Positions 48,624 to 62,230 are shown, counted from the stretch's first letter. The stretch: DNA of 64,000 nucleotides from Dermacentor variabilis (GCF_050947875.1 NC_134572.1:116309709-116373708), one strand, 5' to 3'. The notes: generated by a model from the letters alone, not told the origin. Translations and numbers: made by a program.

Positions 48624-49105
48624 ATACTATATACGGGGTAACTTGACCCAAACCTTAAAAATATGCAAATGCCAAGTATCTCGACAGAACCAAGGTAATG
48701 TTGTTGGCCATTAGTTGGAGATACTGATATTATTCTTCTCAGTCCGCCTAATTAGATTATTAGTCTTAATTAATTAACCAAGTTTTCAAATATTAGAATT
48801 AGATTAAAAGCGTCAATGAGAAAATTGTAGAGAAACATGAAAAACTCCCGTTACAGCTTTTTGTTGCTCAATACGTGCTACATAAAAGCGTTTTTCCGAG
48901 CGTTAAAGAAGCCCGCGAATGCACGCAAAGTGCCTCGAGCGGTCAGTCGCGCGGCAATTTTGGATCTGTGGCGCCACCTTTTTCAAGGGACTGCATGCCT
49001 TGAAAAAGGCCGGTCCATCGACCGAAACTGTTGGGCAAATAAACGAAACTGCGAAGTTGTGCTTCTCATATTTCTAAATATATTTGGCCGATTGAAAAAT
49101 CCGGT

Positions 49106-49108
<3 letters not shown>
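48624..49108. other. Unassigned DNA
   Basis: Nothing is recognised. Confidence 0.4.

Positions 49109-49187
<79 letters not shown>
49109..49187. repeat. (TA)n microsatellite
   Basis: About 79 bp of uninterrupted TA, 30 bp upstream of a Ruka copy. Confidence 0.97.
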
Positions 49188-49192
<5 letters not shown>

Positions 49193-49216
49193 TGATCATC
49201 TCTATTATGTAACCGG

Positions 49217-49466
49217 ACCTGCCGTGGTTGCTCAGTGGCTATGGTGCTGGGCTGCTGAGCACGAGGTGTCGGGATCGAATCCTGGCCACGGCAGCCGCAC
49301 TTGGATGGGGGCGAAATGCGAAAACACCCGTGTACTTAGATTCAGCTGCAAGTTAAAGAACCCCAGGTTGTCGAAATTTTCGGAGTCCTCCACTACGGCG
49401 TGTCTCATAATCAGAAAGTGGTATTCGCACGCAAAACCCCATAATATAATTAACTTTAATTTACCC
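49217..49466 (+). mobile_element. Ruka SINE, moderately diverged
   Basis: Full-length, head CTGCCGTGGTTGCTCAGTGG, B box GGGATCGAATCCTGG, tail rich in TAATATAATTAA. It is flanked by a 9-bp duplication, TGTAACCGG, at 49208-49216 and 49467-49475. Confidence 0.92.
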
Positions 49467-49475
49467 TGTAACCGG

Positions 49476-50030
49476 CTTCCCACATTTCACGCACGCACTT
49501 TATTCCACTTTGGAACTCCTAACGCTTACGAATTAAAGCGTAAACCTAGTACATGCTGCGACGCGAGAGCAGCTGTTTAAGGCCAAGGCTTGGTATGATC
49601 TGTGCGACTACACCACGGCGATTGCGGTGCGCTATCTTCTAAAGTATTCATGTTGGCTCTAAGCTCACTTTGCATGTAGTGCGTGTTATGCCACCTCTTT
49701 TTTGTGAGTTGTCTTCTCTGCATTTATGTAAGCTAACTTGAGGTTCCGCTTTGTTTTGTGTGATATCTGATGTAATAAGTGCGTCAGTGTGTGTGCTTTA
49801 GGGCATTTTTTCACCTGACTTCAATTTTCACTCTTTAATTGCGAAGCTTTTCTTTGCCTAAGCACAGCATAAAACCCGTTTCTGACATGATCTGGTCTCG
49901 AATGAAACAGCTCACACTTTAAGAAAATTCCGCGGTTTAGCGGTGCCGTGTATGGAACCTGGGAACCCGCGCGCTCAACAGCCGGGCGTTTTAATCATTA
50001 AGCTACATGCGCACACATTGAACGTATCAA
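49476..50030. other. Unassigned DNA
   Basis: TTAATTGCGAAGCTTTTCTT near 49840 resembles a SINE tail, but no head accompanies it. Confidence 0.35.
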
Positions 50031-50045
50031 TAATTTTGAACCGTA

Positions 50046-50280
50046 ACCCGCCGTGGTTGCTCAGTGGCTATGGTGTTGGGCTGCTGAGCACGAGGTCGCG
50101 GGATCGAATCCCGGCCACGGCGGCCGCATTTCGATGGGGGCGAAATGCGAAAACACCCATGTGCTTAGATTTAGGTGCACGTTAAAGAACCCAGGTGGTC
50201 AAAATTTCCGGAGTCCTCTACTACGGCGTGCCTCATAATCAGAAAGTGGTTTTGGCACGTGAAACCCCAAATATTATTAT
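50046..50280 (+). mobile_element. Ruka SINE, young copy
   Basis: Full-length and close to the apparent consensus, B box GGGATCGAATCCCGG, tail AATATTATTAT. A perfect 15-bp duplication, TAATTTTGAACCGTA, lies at 50031-50045 and 50281-50295. Confidence 0.96.
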
Positions 50281-50295
50281 TAATTTTGAACCGTA

Positions 50296-51180
50296 TGTGT
50301 GAGTCGCTTGCAAAAAAAAAAAAAATAAAACAAAAGAAAGAAGATAAAAGCACAGTTGCTGTAAGGTAGCCTCTCACAGTGATTTCTCGTAAAAAGGACA
50401 GGCGCGCTTATGTAGCGTCGGGGCTGCACTAGCGAACCAAGGAATAGCAAGCGCAATTGGGGTGACGTAGCGCCTCGGCACAGTTCGCCGTACAAAAGGC
50501 AGCCGCGCTGACGTAGCGTCGCGTCACCTGCTTTGCGCTGCAGTGGCGAAGTAGAGCTGGGAGCGTCACACGACATGGGGCCTCGAAAGCGACCACCGCC
50601 TACAGCAGAACGAAGCAAGAAAGCAATAAGAATGAACGAACAAGCTTACACGTTACATTTGCGTCTTCATATAGTATTCAGAAATACTTCGCTTCAACTT
50701 AGATAATCATCGTATAGGGGTTTCTGCCGTCAGGTTTTTGTTCCCGTTATCTTTCTTCTGTTAAGTACGGGCTTGTTATTTCACATTCAGTACACATTCG
50801 TTCTATGTGAAATGTAGTAGCTGGCGCCGCCTTGGCGCCAGCATCTCCCGAGTATTATATATATATATAGTACTAAAGCCCTGAGGCGAACTTCGTACTT
50901 GAAACCAGTTGCCGGGCCGAATGTCGTGTGCGTGTCACCAGCTTAACCTTTCAACTCTGTCCTTTCCCTCCGCGCGCCTTTAAGCTCGAGTGCGCGAGCG
51001 CATGACGTAATGTTAGCTGCGTGTCAGGTGCTTACGATTGTACGCTGGTGACGCAAGCCGGTAAGCATTTAAGGAATCGGAGGGCGCGATGAACGGCGAA
51101 GACGGCCGCAGGTGTTTTTGGCCTGTCCCGTACGCCGTTACGCAAGCGCCGCGGAAAATGCCGGTGTCCTTGCGGGACGC
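50296..51180. other. Unassigned DNA
   Basis: 50390-50570 contains several loosely repeated TGACGTAGCG-like blocks. The region from 50950 to 51300 is CpG-rich. No gene is recognised. Confidence 0.35.
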
Positions 51181-51182
51181 GC

Positions 51183-51216
51183 AAATATAACGCTGCTCTC
51201 AGCACAGCGACGCAGT
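51183..51216 (+). promoter_or_regulatory. Candidate TATA/initiator core promoter
   Basis: AAATATAA at 51183-51190 with GCAGTTCG (Inr-like CAGT) about 30 bp downstream in CpG-rich DNA, the spacing of arthropod TATA/Inr promoters. No exon could be assigned downstream. Confidence 0.25.
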
Positions 51217-51441
51217 TCGCTAAACGAAAGCGCGCGCTAGCACCGGACAGCGGAGGGGTCGGATCGCCCCCGACTCCACCGTTAGCCTAAATATCTATCC
51301 CATCTTTGTAAACAAGGGATGCACAGTTCCGATGCAGAAAAATCTTCTGTATAGTCATATAACGGACGGGTATTGCAAAAAGAGCAGGCTAGGGAAATAA
51401 AAGAGCAGGCTAGGGAAATGTGTTCCAAGAAGACGTGCCGG

Positions 51442-51445
<4 letters not shown>

Positions 51446-51502
<57 letters not shown>
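51446..51502. repeat. (GA)n microsatellite
   Basis: 57 bp of AG/GA units, preceded near 51380-51418 by a 22-bp unit (AGAGCAGGCTAGGGAAAT) repeated in tandem. Confidence 0.95.
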
Positions 51503-51506
<4 letters not shown>

Positions 51507-51620
51507 CAGGAAGAGGCAGGGCGATTAACCAGACGCACGTCCAGTTTGCTACTCTGCACTGGGAAAAGGGGAAACGAGGTGAAAAGAGAAAAAAGAAGGG
51601 AAGAGAGAAAGCGCTAGTCG
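51503..51620 (-). repeat. Dispersed repeat core, opposite strand
   Basis: The complement of GGCAGGGCGATTAACCAGAC followed by TTTGCTACTCTGCAC matches the core at 5661-5760 (GTAGCAAACCGG, TTAACCTCCCTGCC). As at 5.7 kb, the dinucleotide array lies on its polypyrimidine side. Confidence 0.5.
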
Positions 51621-52974
51621 GCGCGTAAGCTTAAGGAGCGCAGCATGCCTACATGCGGTTGCAGAGGCCTGTCGACTTCAAATACTGACGCATTCGTTGC
51701 TTTCTGCGCCAGCACCACGCACGGCCATGGTCCAAGAATATTGGCGTCTCAAAACAGCACAGCAAACAAACTTGAAGAAGGGAGATGGGACTAGTAATGA
51801 CTCTCAATGGAAGCTTGGCATTCCAAGCTGCATAGTAAGTTTTATATCGTCAGTCTCTTCCGGGGGGCCGGATCCAGAAATCAAATTTTCGGGCCGGTGC
51901 ATATCGTGGAATGTCGCCGCTCCTATGCATTAGCGATCTTGATGATGATGCAGGTTTGGGGTGACTTCGGTGTTTATAACGTGCACAGAAAAAATGAAAA
52001 TAAATTCGAGTGCGCTGGCCCTTCGCACCATTCCCGGTTCTTATTCCTTTTCTACAATTTACGTCATCAGAAAACGCTTTAAAACTTACCACGGTGTGCT
52101 CAGTTTCATTTCCAGTTTCGTCTTTAGAAGGACGAAGACGAAATGGAGAAATTTATTGCCAGCTTTGGCGAACTCGGATCTAGTCACCTAATCCGAAGGG
52201 CGCATATTTTAATTAGGCAAGCCGAAATTGCTGTTTAATGTAGTGTTTATAGATTGGTTTTCGCTTAACAAATGATGCGAGGCACTTCTCTGAAATACTA
52301 GACTTTCTGTGAATGAAGCCTGTTTGTTGATATCTTGCAATTGACGTGGACTGGGTCTGTCATTATGTGGAGTCGACTGGAACATCAGCGTGCTCTTTAG
52401 TTGGGCTCATCTCGGCTCAAATGCACTGCAACCACCAATACAACCATAGGTGCCTCTCCAACAGCGAAAACGCCGGTTGTTGGTATACATCACTTAATTT
52501 CAACCGAGAGGGATTGTTCTTTCTTTTTTACAGAAAATAATAGGTGCGTATGCTTGCGTGTGTTTACGTCCGAGATGTAAAACATATATTTTCTCGTTGA
52601 CATTAAACAATGACGCTCAGCCATGCACCATTGGTTTTATAAACAAAAGGTGTAGCGCGATTTATTGGGGCATTCACCGCGTTGAACTCATCCTCACACA
52701 GATTGTTGAGCCCCAATTCCCTGTCGACCTAAGCCGCGTATCGGCACGCCATGATTACATACATTAAGGTCATTCTCGAAGCCCTTGGACCGGACCTCGC
52801 GTAATTGATGAAGTTTTGGGCCCTCCGAAAGGAACGGATGTCTGCCTAGTGCATCACGTGGCGAACACACCGCATTAAGTTAGACCGCACGACGCTTTCT
52901 ATAACGAGTGTGGTATTCTCGGCGCTCGGCAGCATCCGAACGCCTGTAATTTCGAAATGCAACTGGCTTCGCGA
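51621..52974. other. Unassigned DNA
   Basis: Nothing is recognised. Confidence 0.4.
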
Positions 52975-53045
52975 TGCCGGAATCGAATCGTGGCACTTAA
53001 CGACCGACAGAAACCCAGCCCATTCTCCATTCGGTGGGATTGACC
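52940..53045 (-). repeat. Possible tRNA-derived SINE
   Basis: The minus strand has a B-box-like ACGATTCGATTCCGGC, then CATCGCGAAGCCAGTTGCAT, TTCGAAATTACAGGCGTTCG and GATGCTGCCGAGCGCCGAGA. It resembles a SINE body, but the A box is not clear. Confidence 0.35.
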
Positions 53046-54887
53046 TTCCCAAAAAAAAGAGAAACGGTCGTTTGCGGACCTTGCTGGACGGTGAACTGCT
53101 CTCTTTCTCTCTTTTTCTTTCTTTCTTTTTTTTTCTTTTTACTTCGCCAGGATGTTGTAGCAGGCGAGCGTTCCTTTTAATCGTGCCTTCGTGGCATGTA
53201 GGCGTGTCTTGGCGGGCATGCCCCTTCGAAGAAGCGTCCGCGGACACTCGGTGTAGTCAATGGACCCCGTTTAGTCGCCGTTACGAGGACACGCGAGTGG
53301 AAATGTGACGTAACACAGGCGGCAGCAGCAGCGCGCCCGCTGTGACCACGATTAAAGTAGGGCACGGGATCGCGTAACAAAAAGAGACGCGAGGAATGCA
53401 TGCGCGCGCGTAGCTGTTGCATTCGCGCCGGAGAAGCGTATCGTATAAACGACCGCGCGCCACGACGACCGAAAGCGATTTATAGCCACACGAGTCCTCT
53501 TTTCCTTTTTTCTTTTTTCCGGCAGCCGTTCAAGGCCAAGGCGCTAGTCTTATCGAATTCCGAAGGGGCCGCGCTGGAACACGTCTTTAGATTTCTTACA
53601 CCGCACTCCGAATGGACACGCGAGCCGAAGGCCGTGTAATAGCCGCTTTGGCGCGACATTTACATGTGGTGGTACGCTTGAGCGTTCGAGCAAGCCTTAC
53701 GCATACCGTTTGATCTCTTTTATGCGCATCCTTGTGCTACGCCTACAGACGCTGCGAAGGAAATCGTAATGCGGCGTTGCTAATTAATCTGAACTATCCG
53801 AGATCCTACAGCGCGCGCCATGAAATCTCGGCCCACGGAGGCCTTTGCGTTGCGACCTCTCTGCAACGCAGTCGTCGTTACAGGGAATTGAACTGGCTAC
53901 CAGTAATCTTACTAACCAGCAACCCACTGAGGCGGAGCTTCGCCCCTATGCACTGCTGTGACACACCATGGAGCTCTTCCAAGAGAAACGGTATCTATAA
54001 CGTCTGCTTTATAAATGCTTATGCCTATAAGGCATAAGCATATATAGCGTATTCTTCTTTATTCTTCAGACCACTACAATGCATATGAAACCTTGCACTC
54101 ACCTTGAATCAAAGCTTACTCAGCACCAACTGGAATGGCTGACAGTGCTGTGTGGGATGCCTGCCGATGTCTTCAAGTTGATTAAAAGACAGTCAATATA
54201 CAATGCTATGCGGCAACTAGACAATCTTCGATTGATTTGTGCGAGAGTCTCTGGCCGTGCGTTCGTGCGCGTGCGTGTGATGTGGTTGTGTGTGGGCGTG
54301 TCTAACAAAATTGACATCTAACACTATAGAATCGCGGCGGCTATTGGTAAGGAAATGGTCCATTATTTATTATAAGTTTCCCGCATATATTTATTGTAGT
54401 TAACAAGGTAGATTGACGAGAATATTCTTCGCACATCCTATAGCAAACATTGACTACGGCGTCATCGACCTGATCCGCCATCGCAGGTCCATAGGCAGTT
54501 GAAAAGTGAAAAAAAAAAAAAAGAAGACAGTATATAGCGTAGGAAGGTGTAGAGGCTACACGTAAGCTGGTTACCGTATTTCGGTTGTTTAACACTGATA
54601 TATGACTATCTATCATCACCTCCCTTATAATCATAATCTTCATCTTCTCATGAATAAAACTAAATAAAAATAAGCACACATCCAACCAATTATTAACATT
54701 TGTTATAGCCTAGGGGAGCAAACTGCCAGTCTCGGCACCGGCGCACTTGGCAAGACACGTGACTATGCATTAGCTGATTATGGGAGTGCTACTGCATACG
54801 AGCTAATGAAAGATAGAAACAAAGACTATATAATTTAGTCACATGTAATAGATGCCACTACGTGCGACATGGACAACCGCAAGTTTG
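53046..54887. other. Unassigned DNA
   Basis: Contains a pyrimidine tract (53100-53145). No gene is recognised. Confidence 0.4.
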
Positions 54888-55001
54888 CTCATTTCTCATT
54901 TACTGTGTAAATGCATGCTTGACCTGCCAAGCAGTTTTTAAATGTTACTCATTCCGCATTTACTTCGTAAATGCACACTTGACCTGCGACGTAGTTTTTA
55001 A
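54888..55001 (+). repeat. 60-bp tandem duplication with hairpins
   Basis: Two units from 54888 and 54948, each with CATTTAC-NNN-GTAAATG hairpins, then CTTGACCTGCVRVRYAGT and TTTTTAAA. The 60-bp period is a multiple of three, and a 98-codon plus-strand frame (54862-55158) stays open through both. The peptide has no recognised domain. Confidence 0.8.
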
Positions 55002-55917
55002 AACGGCAGATAAGTTCAGTCGCGAAGCGTTGAATGTGCTGCAGGTGGCTCTGAAAGGAGTACTGACACAAAATTTCGAAGTCGAGTTAACGTGTGAGAT
55101 CGATTTATGTGGGCACGCACACATCGTCTGCAAAATATCCCCGGCGAATGTAGCTTAGAACATATTTAAAATCAAATTTAACGTACGTGCGTGCAGCCAA
55201 CCGTAAAACGCAGCACCTCGTGGCATCGACATCAAGGAAGGATTGTAAACAGCCTAGAAAACGCTGCGTCACGAGCTTGCGCTGCCGTCGAGGCGTGTCC
55301 TGCGAGCAAGTTTTTCACCGCTCCGATCGCCCCGGTGTTTTTTTTTTTTTGTCTTCTTTCTCGCCGCTAACGGCAGCCCGAAAATCAGCTAAAATTTGTT
55401 TCCGGCACGAAATAACTCGGAGTAAAGTGATCTCGAAAGTGTGCATGTTATAAAACGTTGCGCGAAATAGCAAATCGTTGGCGTGATTTTGACTCGCAAG
55501 CGGTCAGTGCAGCCGCCGCTGCAATCGCCTCTGCGAACCGACTCGCCTGGCTAACGTGTTTCGTCATCGCTACCAACGGCGTCGGGAAAACTAATTGAAT
55601 TGTCACTTATGAGCGACGTAAATGTGCAGACCGTTGATTGTGTTCCTTCGAGCGGTCCTTCGAGTTACCAATTCCTCGCGAGTAAGCGAGTGTGTAGAGA
55701 CGATTGGCGTGTTTCGGTTTGGCCTTACCAAGGAGGCGCAGTTACAACGCAGGCGAGAGCTTGAGCGGACAGGGCAGAGACGATATACCGTTTGTGGACC
55801 TCGGAACGCCATGAACGCGCTCATTTTATGCACTCGTGACGTGGCGCCACCTCCTCCCCATTGGCTGTGCCATCACGTGGCCAATGACGCACGTACACAC
55901 GTTTAATCAGCCAGAAC
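55002..55917. other. Unassigned DNA
   Basis: Nothing is recognised. Confidence 0.4.
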
Positions 55918-55995
55918 CGCGGAGCCACCGTGGCGTTGGGGAAGCGTTCTTATCCAGCGCCCCCGAGTCCCGGGTTCGATTCCCACTCAGACCGA
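55918..55995 (+). repeat. tRNA-derived SINE head (family D)
   Basis: GCCACCGTGGCGTTGGGGAA (A-box-like) and CCCGGGTTCGATTCCCACTC (B-box consensus), spaced about as in a tRNA with a long variable loop, followed by a T-rich body to about 56150. It differs from Ruka in head and body. Confidence 0.5.
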
Positions 55996-56401
55996 CATGT
56001 ACCAAATTTTCTTTTCAAAGCCTTTCATTTGTTCTGTTTACAGAAACCTCCCTGAGAAATTTGACGTCACTCCGAGCATTTTTTGACGCGCTTTTAGTCT
56101 TTGCACTGTCGGCCATATTTGGTGCCATCTTTCCGTCACGCCGACTACGACGAACTTAAATCAATGGTGCATATAATGCTGTCGAATTAAAAAGGCGCAG
56201 TGGACGGCTCGCAAGTTGTAGGCGCTCAGAGTTCGATACATTCGATGTCCAGTTCGTTTTTGCATAAGGTTGACGAAGGCGCCTGACAACGACTACTGCC
56301 TTTTATATAGCCTAGATGCTTTTAAAGAGCCCTCACTAGCGCTTTTCGAACAGCTCCGGCTGGTCGCGGCTAGGACCAGGAAGCAACAATTTGGTTTTCT
56401 G

Positions 56402-56580
56402 TGAGGGGACGATCACTGATCTCCACTAGAGGGTTCTGGATGGCGCTTTGAGCGTGCCTTCGCACGGCTACCGGAAGTTCTAGGTCATGTCCCGGAAGTC
56501 TGGCAAATGGCTGCCGTGTTTACATGGTAGTAGCTGCCGTTGCGCCTTTCGCCGGTATTTGTTCTTTTTTTTTCGAGAAG
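56402..56580 (+). promoter_or_regulatory. ETS-site-rich promoter-like segment, left inverted arm
   Basis: Contains ACCGGAAGTT and CCCGGAAGTC (ETS/GABP-type CCGGAAGT cores), is GC-rich and TATA-less, and lies directly upstream of the THAP-like start codon at 56581. Its first 100 bp are inverted in 57830-57952: GACGATC, ACTGATCTCCACTAG, TTCTGGATGGCGC and CCGGAAGT recur in order on the other strand. Confidence 0.45.
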
Positions 56581-56648
56581 ATGCCTGCTTGCTGCGCTAT
56601 ACACTGCACAAGCAGGCCGGAGAAGAGATCTGGGAAGACATTTCACGC
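56581..56648 (+). CDS. Candidate THAP-domain first exon (partial gene)
   Basis: ATG in a good context (GAAGATGC) opens MPACCAIHCTSRPEKRSGKT followed by FHA, then GTAAGT at 56649-56654, a strong splice donor. THAP zinc fingers (C2CH, DNA-binding) start within a few residues of the initiator Met with C-x(2-4)-C followed by a basic stretch and a F-H step. Here C4-x4-C9 and GKTFH fit. The second half of the finger (W, P, C-x2-H-F) should be in exon 2, which I could not find before 64000; a long intron or a dead fragment are both possible. THAP proteins occur as host regulators and as transposases of P-element type. The frame cannot continue unspliced: TAA follows at 56650. Confidence 0.5.
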
Positions 56649-56654
56649 GTAAGT

Positions 56655-57375
56655 ATTACGCATTCATGTTGACTTTATGCGACACACGGCGAAAAGTTAA
56701 GTGCGTTGATGTTTTCTTCTAGTTGTTTTTCAAGACCTGAATGATGACTGGTAAAGAGATGACCATTTGTAGATAGTTGTTGGTCCCTAGAAAACCATAA
56801 CATACGTTCATATAGGCTGCAGCCATTACCCATCAGGTTTTGGAGCTCGTTACAGGTTACCATTTCCAAGGTGGATCCAACAGCACAGCATATTGTAGCT
56901 AAGGGCTGCAGAAAGTGTTTGACCACCTGCTCTGCAACGCATATTAAAATCTTGATACGACACTGTGGTAGGTTGGTTTAAGTTATGAAACCTCCAAAAG
57001 AGCTAACAGTGCACATAGAGGTTGGGAAGTTGAACAACACACAAATGATTTGAGGGAGGAGCCTCAGTCTGCTATCCAACATTTCAACCAGACTTCTCTG
57101 GAAGACCCCTCCACCCTTCAAAGAAAGGTAAATACTGCATGTGTGCTGTGTACTCTGAAAACAGCAATAATGCCCTGCTGTACTACCTCAAGCGTAGGTC
57201 TCTTGTCCCTTTTTGAAATGCCATTTAGTACTAAGTTACCGCCTAGAAACAAGCATCAGAGCGAGTTTGAGGTTATTTTTATCTTAAGCGCGCTGCAAAA
57301 GCGATGAATTTTCGTTTACAATCGGCCAACTAGTTCCGACTGAAAGTAAATTCTGTTGAACTGGCTGCCTTGATC
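56655..57375. other. Possible intron, nothing recognised
   Basis: No THAP second-exon motif is visible. REEPQSAIQHFNQTSLEDPS followed by a donor-like GTAAAT at 57127 is a weak exon candidate without homology. A minus-strand frame at 56675-56926 has no recognised domain. Confidence 0.3.
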
Positions 57376-57399
57376 AGCCGCTTGGCGACAGGTCCGCCC

Positions 57400-57605
57400 A
57401 AATTTCGTTCCATACTGTTTCAGCAGCGCGAACACGGTCAGGAAAAAAGAAGGCGTACAGGACGGAGCGCTGACATACGATTTCATACGATTGAATAACA
57501 CGATCTGGCGCGCTAGTTGGTGGGAATCCATACGATTTCAGCAGCGCGAACACGGTTAGGAAAGAAGACAGAAGGCGGACAGGACGGTCCAACCACTGGG
57601 TCCAA
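57400..57605 (+). repeat. Diverged direct repeat, units about 125 bp apart
   Basis: TTTCAGCAGCGCGAACACGG, then TMAGGAAARAAGA and GGMGKACAGGACGG, occurs near 57418 and again near 57537. TAACACGATC lies between them and its inverse GATCGTGTTA near 57617. Confidence 0.65.
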
Positions 57606-57829
57606 CAAGCCCGCCCGATCGTGTTATTCATATTTCGTTCGAGCTGCTGCTACTATTTCTAGGGAGCACTGCTACGATATACAAGCATAAAACGTTATAT
57701 TTTACGCCTTTAAACATTCACTACGTGTTCTTCCAATAGCCAATTTGAACTGTGCAGTTCTAATTGCAATAAAGCGCAAGAAAAAACGCCAACTCCGCCG
57801 TTGAAAACCACAGCAGACGCCGACTTCCG

Positions 57830-57952
57830 GGACAAGCACGCACACTTTCGGTCACTTCCGGTTGCCGTGTGAGCGCGCGGCCCCGAAAGCGGCGATGCGC
57901 CATCCAGAACCCCCTAGTGGAGAACCCCCTAGTGGAGATCAGTGGGGACGAT
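57830..57952 (-). repeat. Right inverted arm, ETS-site-rich
   Basis: The complement repeats the left arm at 56402-56500: ACTGATCTCCACTAGGGGGT, TTCTGGATGGCGC and two CCGGAAGT cores. The block AACCCCCTAGTGGAG is duplicated in tandem (57909-57938). No THAP-like exon follows on the minus strand. Confidence 0.6.
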
Positions 57953-59925
<1,973 letters not shown>

Positions 59926-59927
59926 AT

Positions 59928-60045
59928 ATCTGGCGGCGTGGTGTTTCTGTGGTTTTGGTGTTCGGCTGCTTGGGAACAGGTTGCGGATTGTTGACTGCCA
60001 GCAGCCACCACGGTTTCTCTAAGACTTGCGGAAAACACAAGTGTG
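59928..60045 (+). mobile_element. Heavily diverged Ruka-like SINE head
   Basis: GGCGGCGTGGTGTTTCTGTG, then TTTGGTGTTCGGCTGCTTGG, AACAGGTTGCGGATTG and a later GGAAAACACAAGTGTG align in order with the Ruka head and body. The B box is damaged and the 3' half is missing. It directly abuts the TA array. Confidence 0.6.
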
Positions 60046-61176
60046 CGTCTCCCACCTATACTCATCCCGCATCTCTCTCGCAACTATATGTCTATATGTA
60101 CTACATCTAATCTACTATATATACTACGTATACTATAATATACTATAACATACTATATATCTAATATATCTCATTATATCTCGCAAGTATACCTTGTAGC
60201 GCTGTCGAAAGTACGAGGTGTACAAAGGCAACATCACTGCGCAGCGTAATATGGTGGCAAGCAGACGCTGATCAGATACTGAGGCGCGGATAAACACATA
60301 TCGAGGGGCGTACGGCCTTCCTATTGGCTAAAAGTTGTGCTGCGGCTTCCATAGTGCTGCAAGGAACTACCGAGATAGTTCCGGAGTCGATGAAGGTGGG
60401 CGCACGCGTGAAATTTAGCAGACGACGGACGAGTTTGCAGTCGTCAACGCTTTGATGGATCACGTGACCTCCGTGACGTCGGCTTATCGTCATTTACGTC
60501 ACTCAAAGGCTATTCACTCCGGCTGGCGGTAATATTGAAACGATAAATAGTGCGCTAAATATTGCGTCATATTTCATTACAGGAGACAAGATTGTGCATA
60601 TTAAGTCGCTCGTTATAATGGTCCCCCAGATGTTGTGTATTACTGCAGGAGGAAAAATGGTCACCCGAAAATTTGGCGTCTGCACCTCCTCTAAGGACCG
60701 CGCTCACGGGTAACCTCTCTTTAGAAGGCCACAGTATAGGCGGTCCTCTAGAGAGATCATTACCCTGTATCCCTGCACTCGTATTTATACACGCGCCTAT
60801 AAGGCGTACATTTGAATATTGCTTTGATTATCACTAAAGGTAGCAGGAAGTCAGTGTCTGCCTCGTCTTGTGTGTTTTGTCTCCAGTTATGCGCTGGTCG
60901 AAGTAATATTAACACCTATATCGCGTTTTTCCCCCTGCTACATGAAGTAGACTGTCTATGTGTAGGACGATATCCCGTATTTGACTGAGAGTGTATTACT
61001 TTCTTTTTAAAGGCATCTACTTGCGTCACTGGATACGCGCAATGGTTGCGCTCTAATATACATTCGCGTCTCCCGTCACCTACGCTTATCCTCATCCATC
61101 AAGCTCTCCTTTAGGCCTTTCTACCGCAGTGAAGAGCATCTGGCTAGGTGATATGCCTGAGGGTGTTGCCTCTGCC
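60046..61176. other. Unassigned DNA, AT-rich at its left
   Basis: 60080-60180 is cryptically simple TACTATA-like DNA. Nothing else is recognised. Confidence 0.4.
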
Positions 61177-61241
61177 TTTTTTCGTGAATAAGGGTTGCTT
61201 ATCTTTGTTTGTTTTTTCGTGAATAAGGGTTGCTATCTTTG
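61177..61241 (+). repeat. 35-bp tandem duplication
   Basis: TTTTTTCGTGAATAAGGGTT, then GCTTATCTTTG, at 61177 is repeated from 61212 with one base missing. Confidence 0.85.
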
Positions 61242-62054
61242 CTTATCTCTTGTTTATCGTTTCCTATTGTTTTGTTTACTTGTTTAAAGCGTCAAATTAC
61301 ATCCTTGCATGAAGTGCGATATTTTTCGAGACGAAGTATTAGCAGACAGACCGTAGAGGCGACATTCGAGTTGAGAAGCCTTTGTTCAGATTGTCTGCTA
61401 CACGTAGAACGTCGTGTGCATATATGGCAAGCAGGCACGATCATCAACTGCTACACAACCTGCGTAGAGCAAGGATTACTGATGAGTTCACTTCTGTGGG
61501 TGATGTGCTATGGGTAGGAGGTGTAGGCGCGTACGGGTCTTGTTATTGTGAGGCCTGCCCTCATTAAGACGGTGCGTTCCAAACAATCACACAAAGTGCC
61601 GCTTTGATAAAAATACCTGGAAGACGTAGATCATCACACGGCACCACGAAATGTTGATCAGACATAAAGGTATAGCACGTTAATATATGCAATAGAAGGA
61701 TGGAGGGGGGGGTGAGGGTGAAAGGGGATATGCAATGCTGAATGAATGATTTCATCAATGACTGTTCCGAAGCGAAGCAGGATGGAACGTTGGAATGGAG
61801 TCGCTCCTGACGGCATGGCAGCGTTCGTCGCATCTCTTTTTGTTTGTGTTCGATAGTATTTCCACTGCTTGGTAACAAGCGGTGAAGTGGCTTGGCGATC
61901 AACTTGATTGTCTTGTTGTGACGCAAGCGGAAATTCGGGTCAGGTGCGATGTGTAGTGACTTCACACTGCGATTTGTATAAAAGAAGGAATATTAGTTTT
62001 AAGTTAAACTTTAGTGAGGTTAGTTTCGAAGAAGCCAAGTTGATATCTGTATTT
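61242..62054. other. Unassigned DNA
   Basis: The 95-codon frame at 61230-61517 starts with a hydrophobic stretch, but no family is recognised. Confidence 0.35.
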
Positions 62055-62056
62055 GG

Positions 62057-62230
62057 TGGGAGGCAGCGCGAAGAGGTAGCCGTGGTAGCCACTGTTCTAT
62101 AGGCCGGCGAGCCATGGTGCTGCTGGATCTCGGGAGCGGCAGCTACCGCTCCGGTTGAGCGCGCTAGCGTGTTCTTTTCTCGCGCTATACGGGCTCGTGA
62201 GCCGTCCTCTTCTTTACCGGCTCTGGAGTC
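62057..62230 (+). repeat. Direct repeat of about 175 bp, copy 1
   Basis: Shares GAGGTAGCCG, AGGCCGGC, AGCCRTGGTGC, CGGGAGCGGCAGCTA, GAGCGCGC, TTCTTTTCTCGCGCTA/TTCTTTACTCGCGCTA, GCTCGTGAGCCGT and ACCGGCT in order with 63061-63236. It could be a retroelement terminal or leader duplication. Confidence 0.75.
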
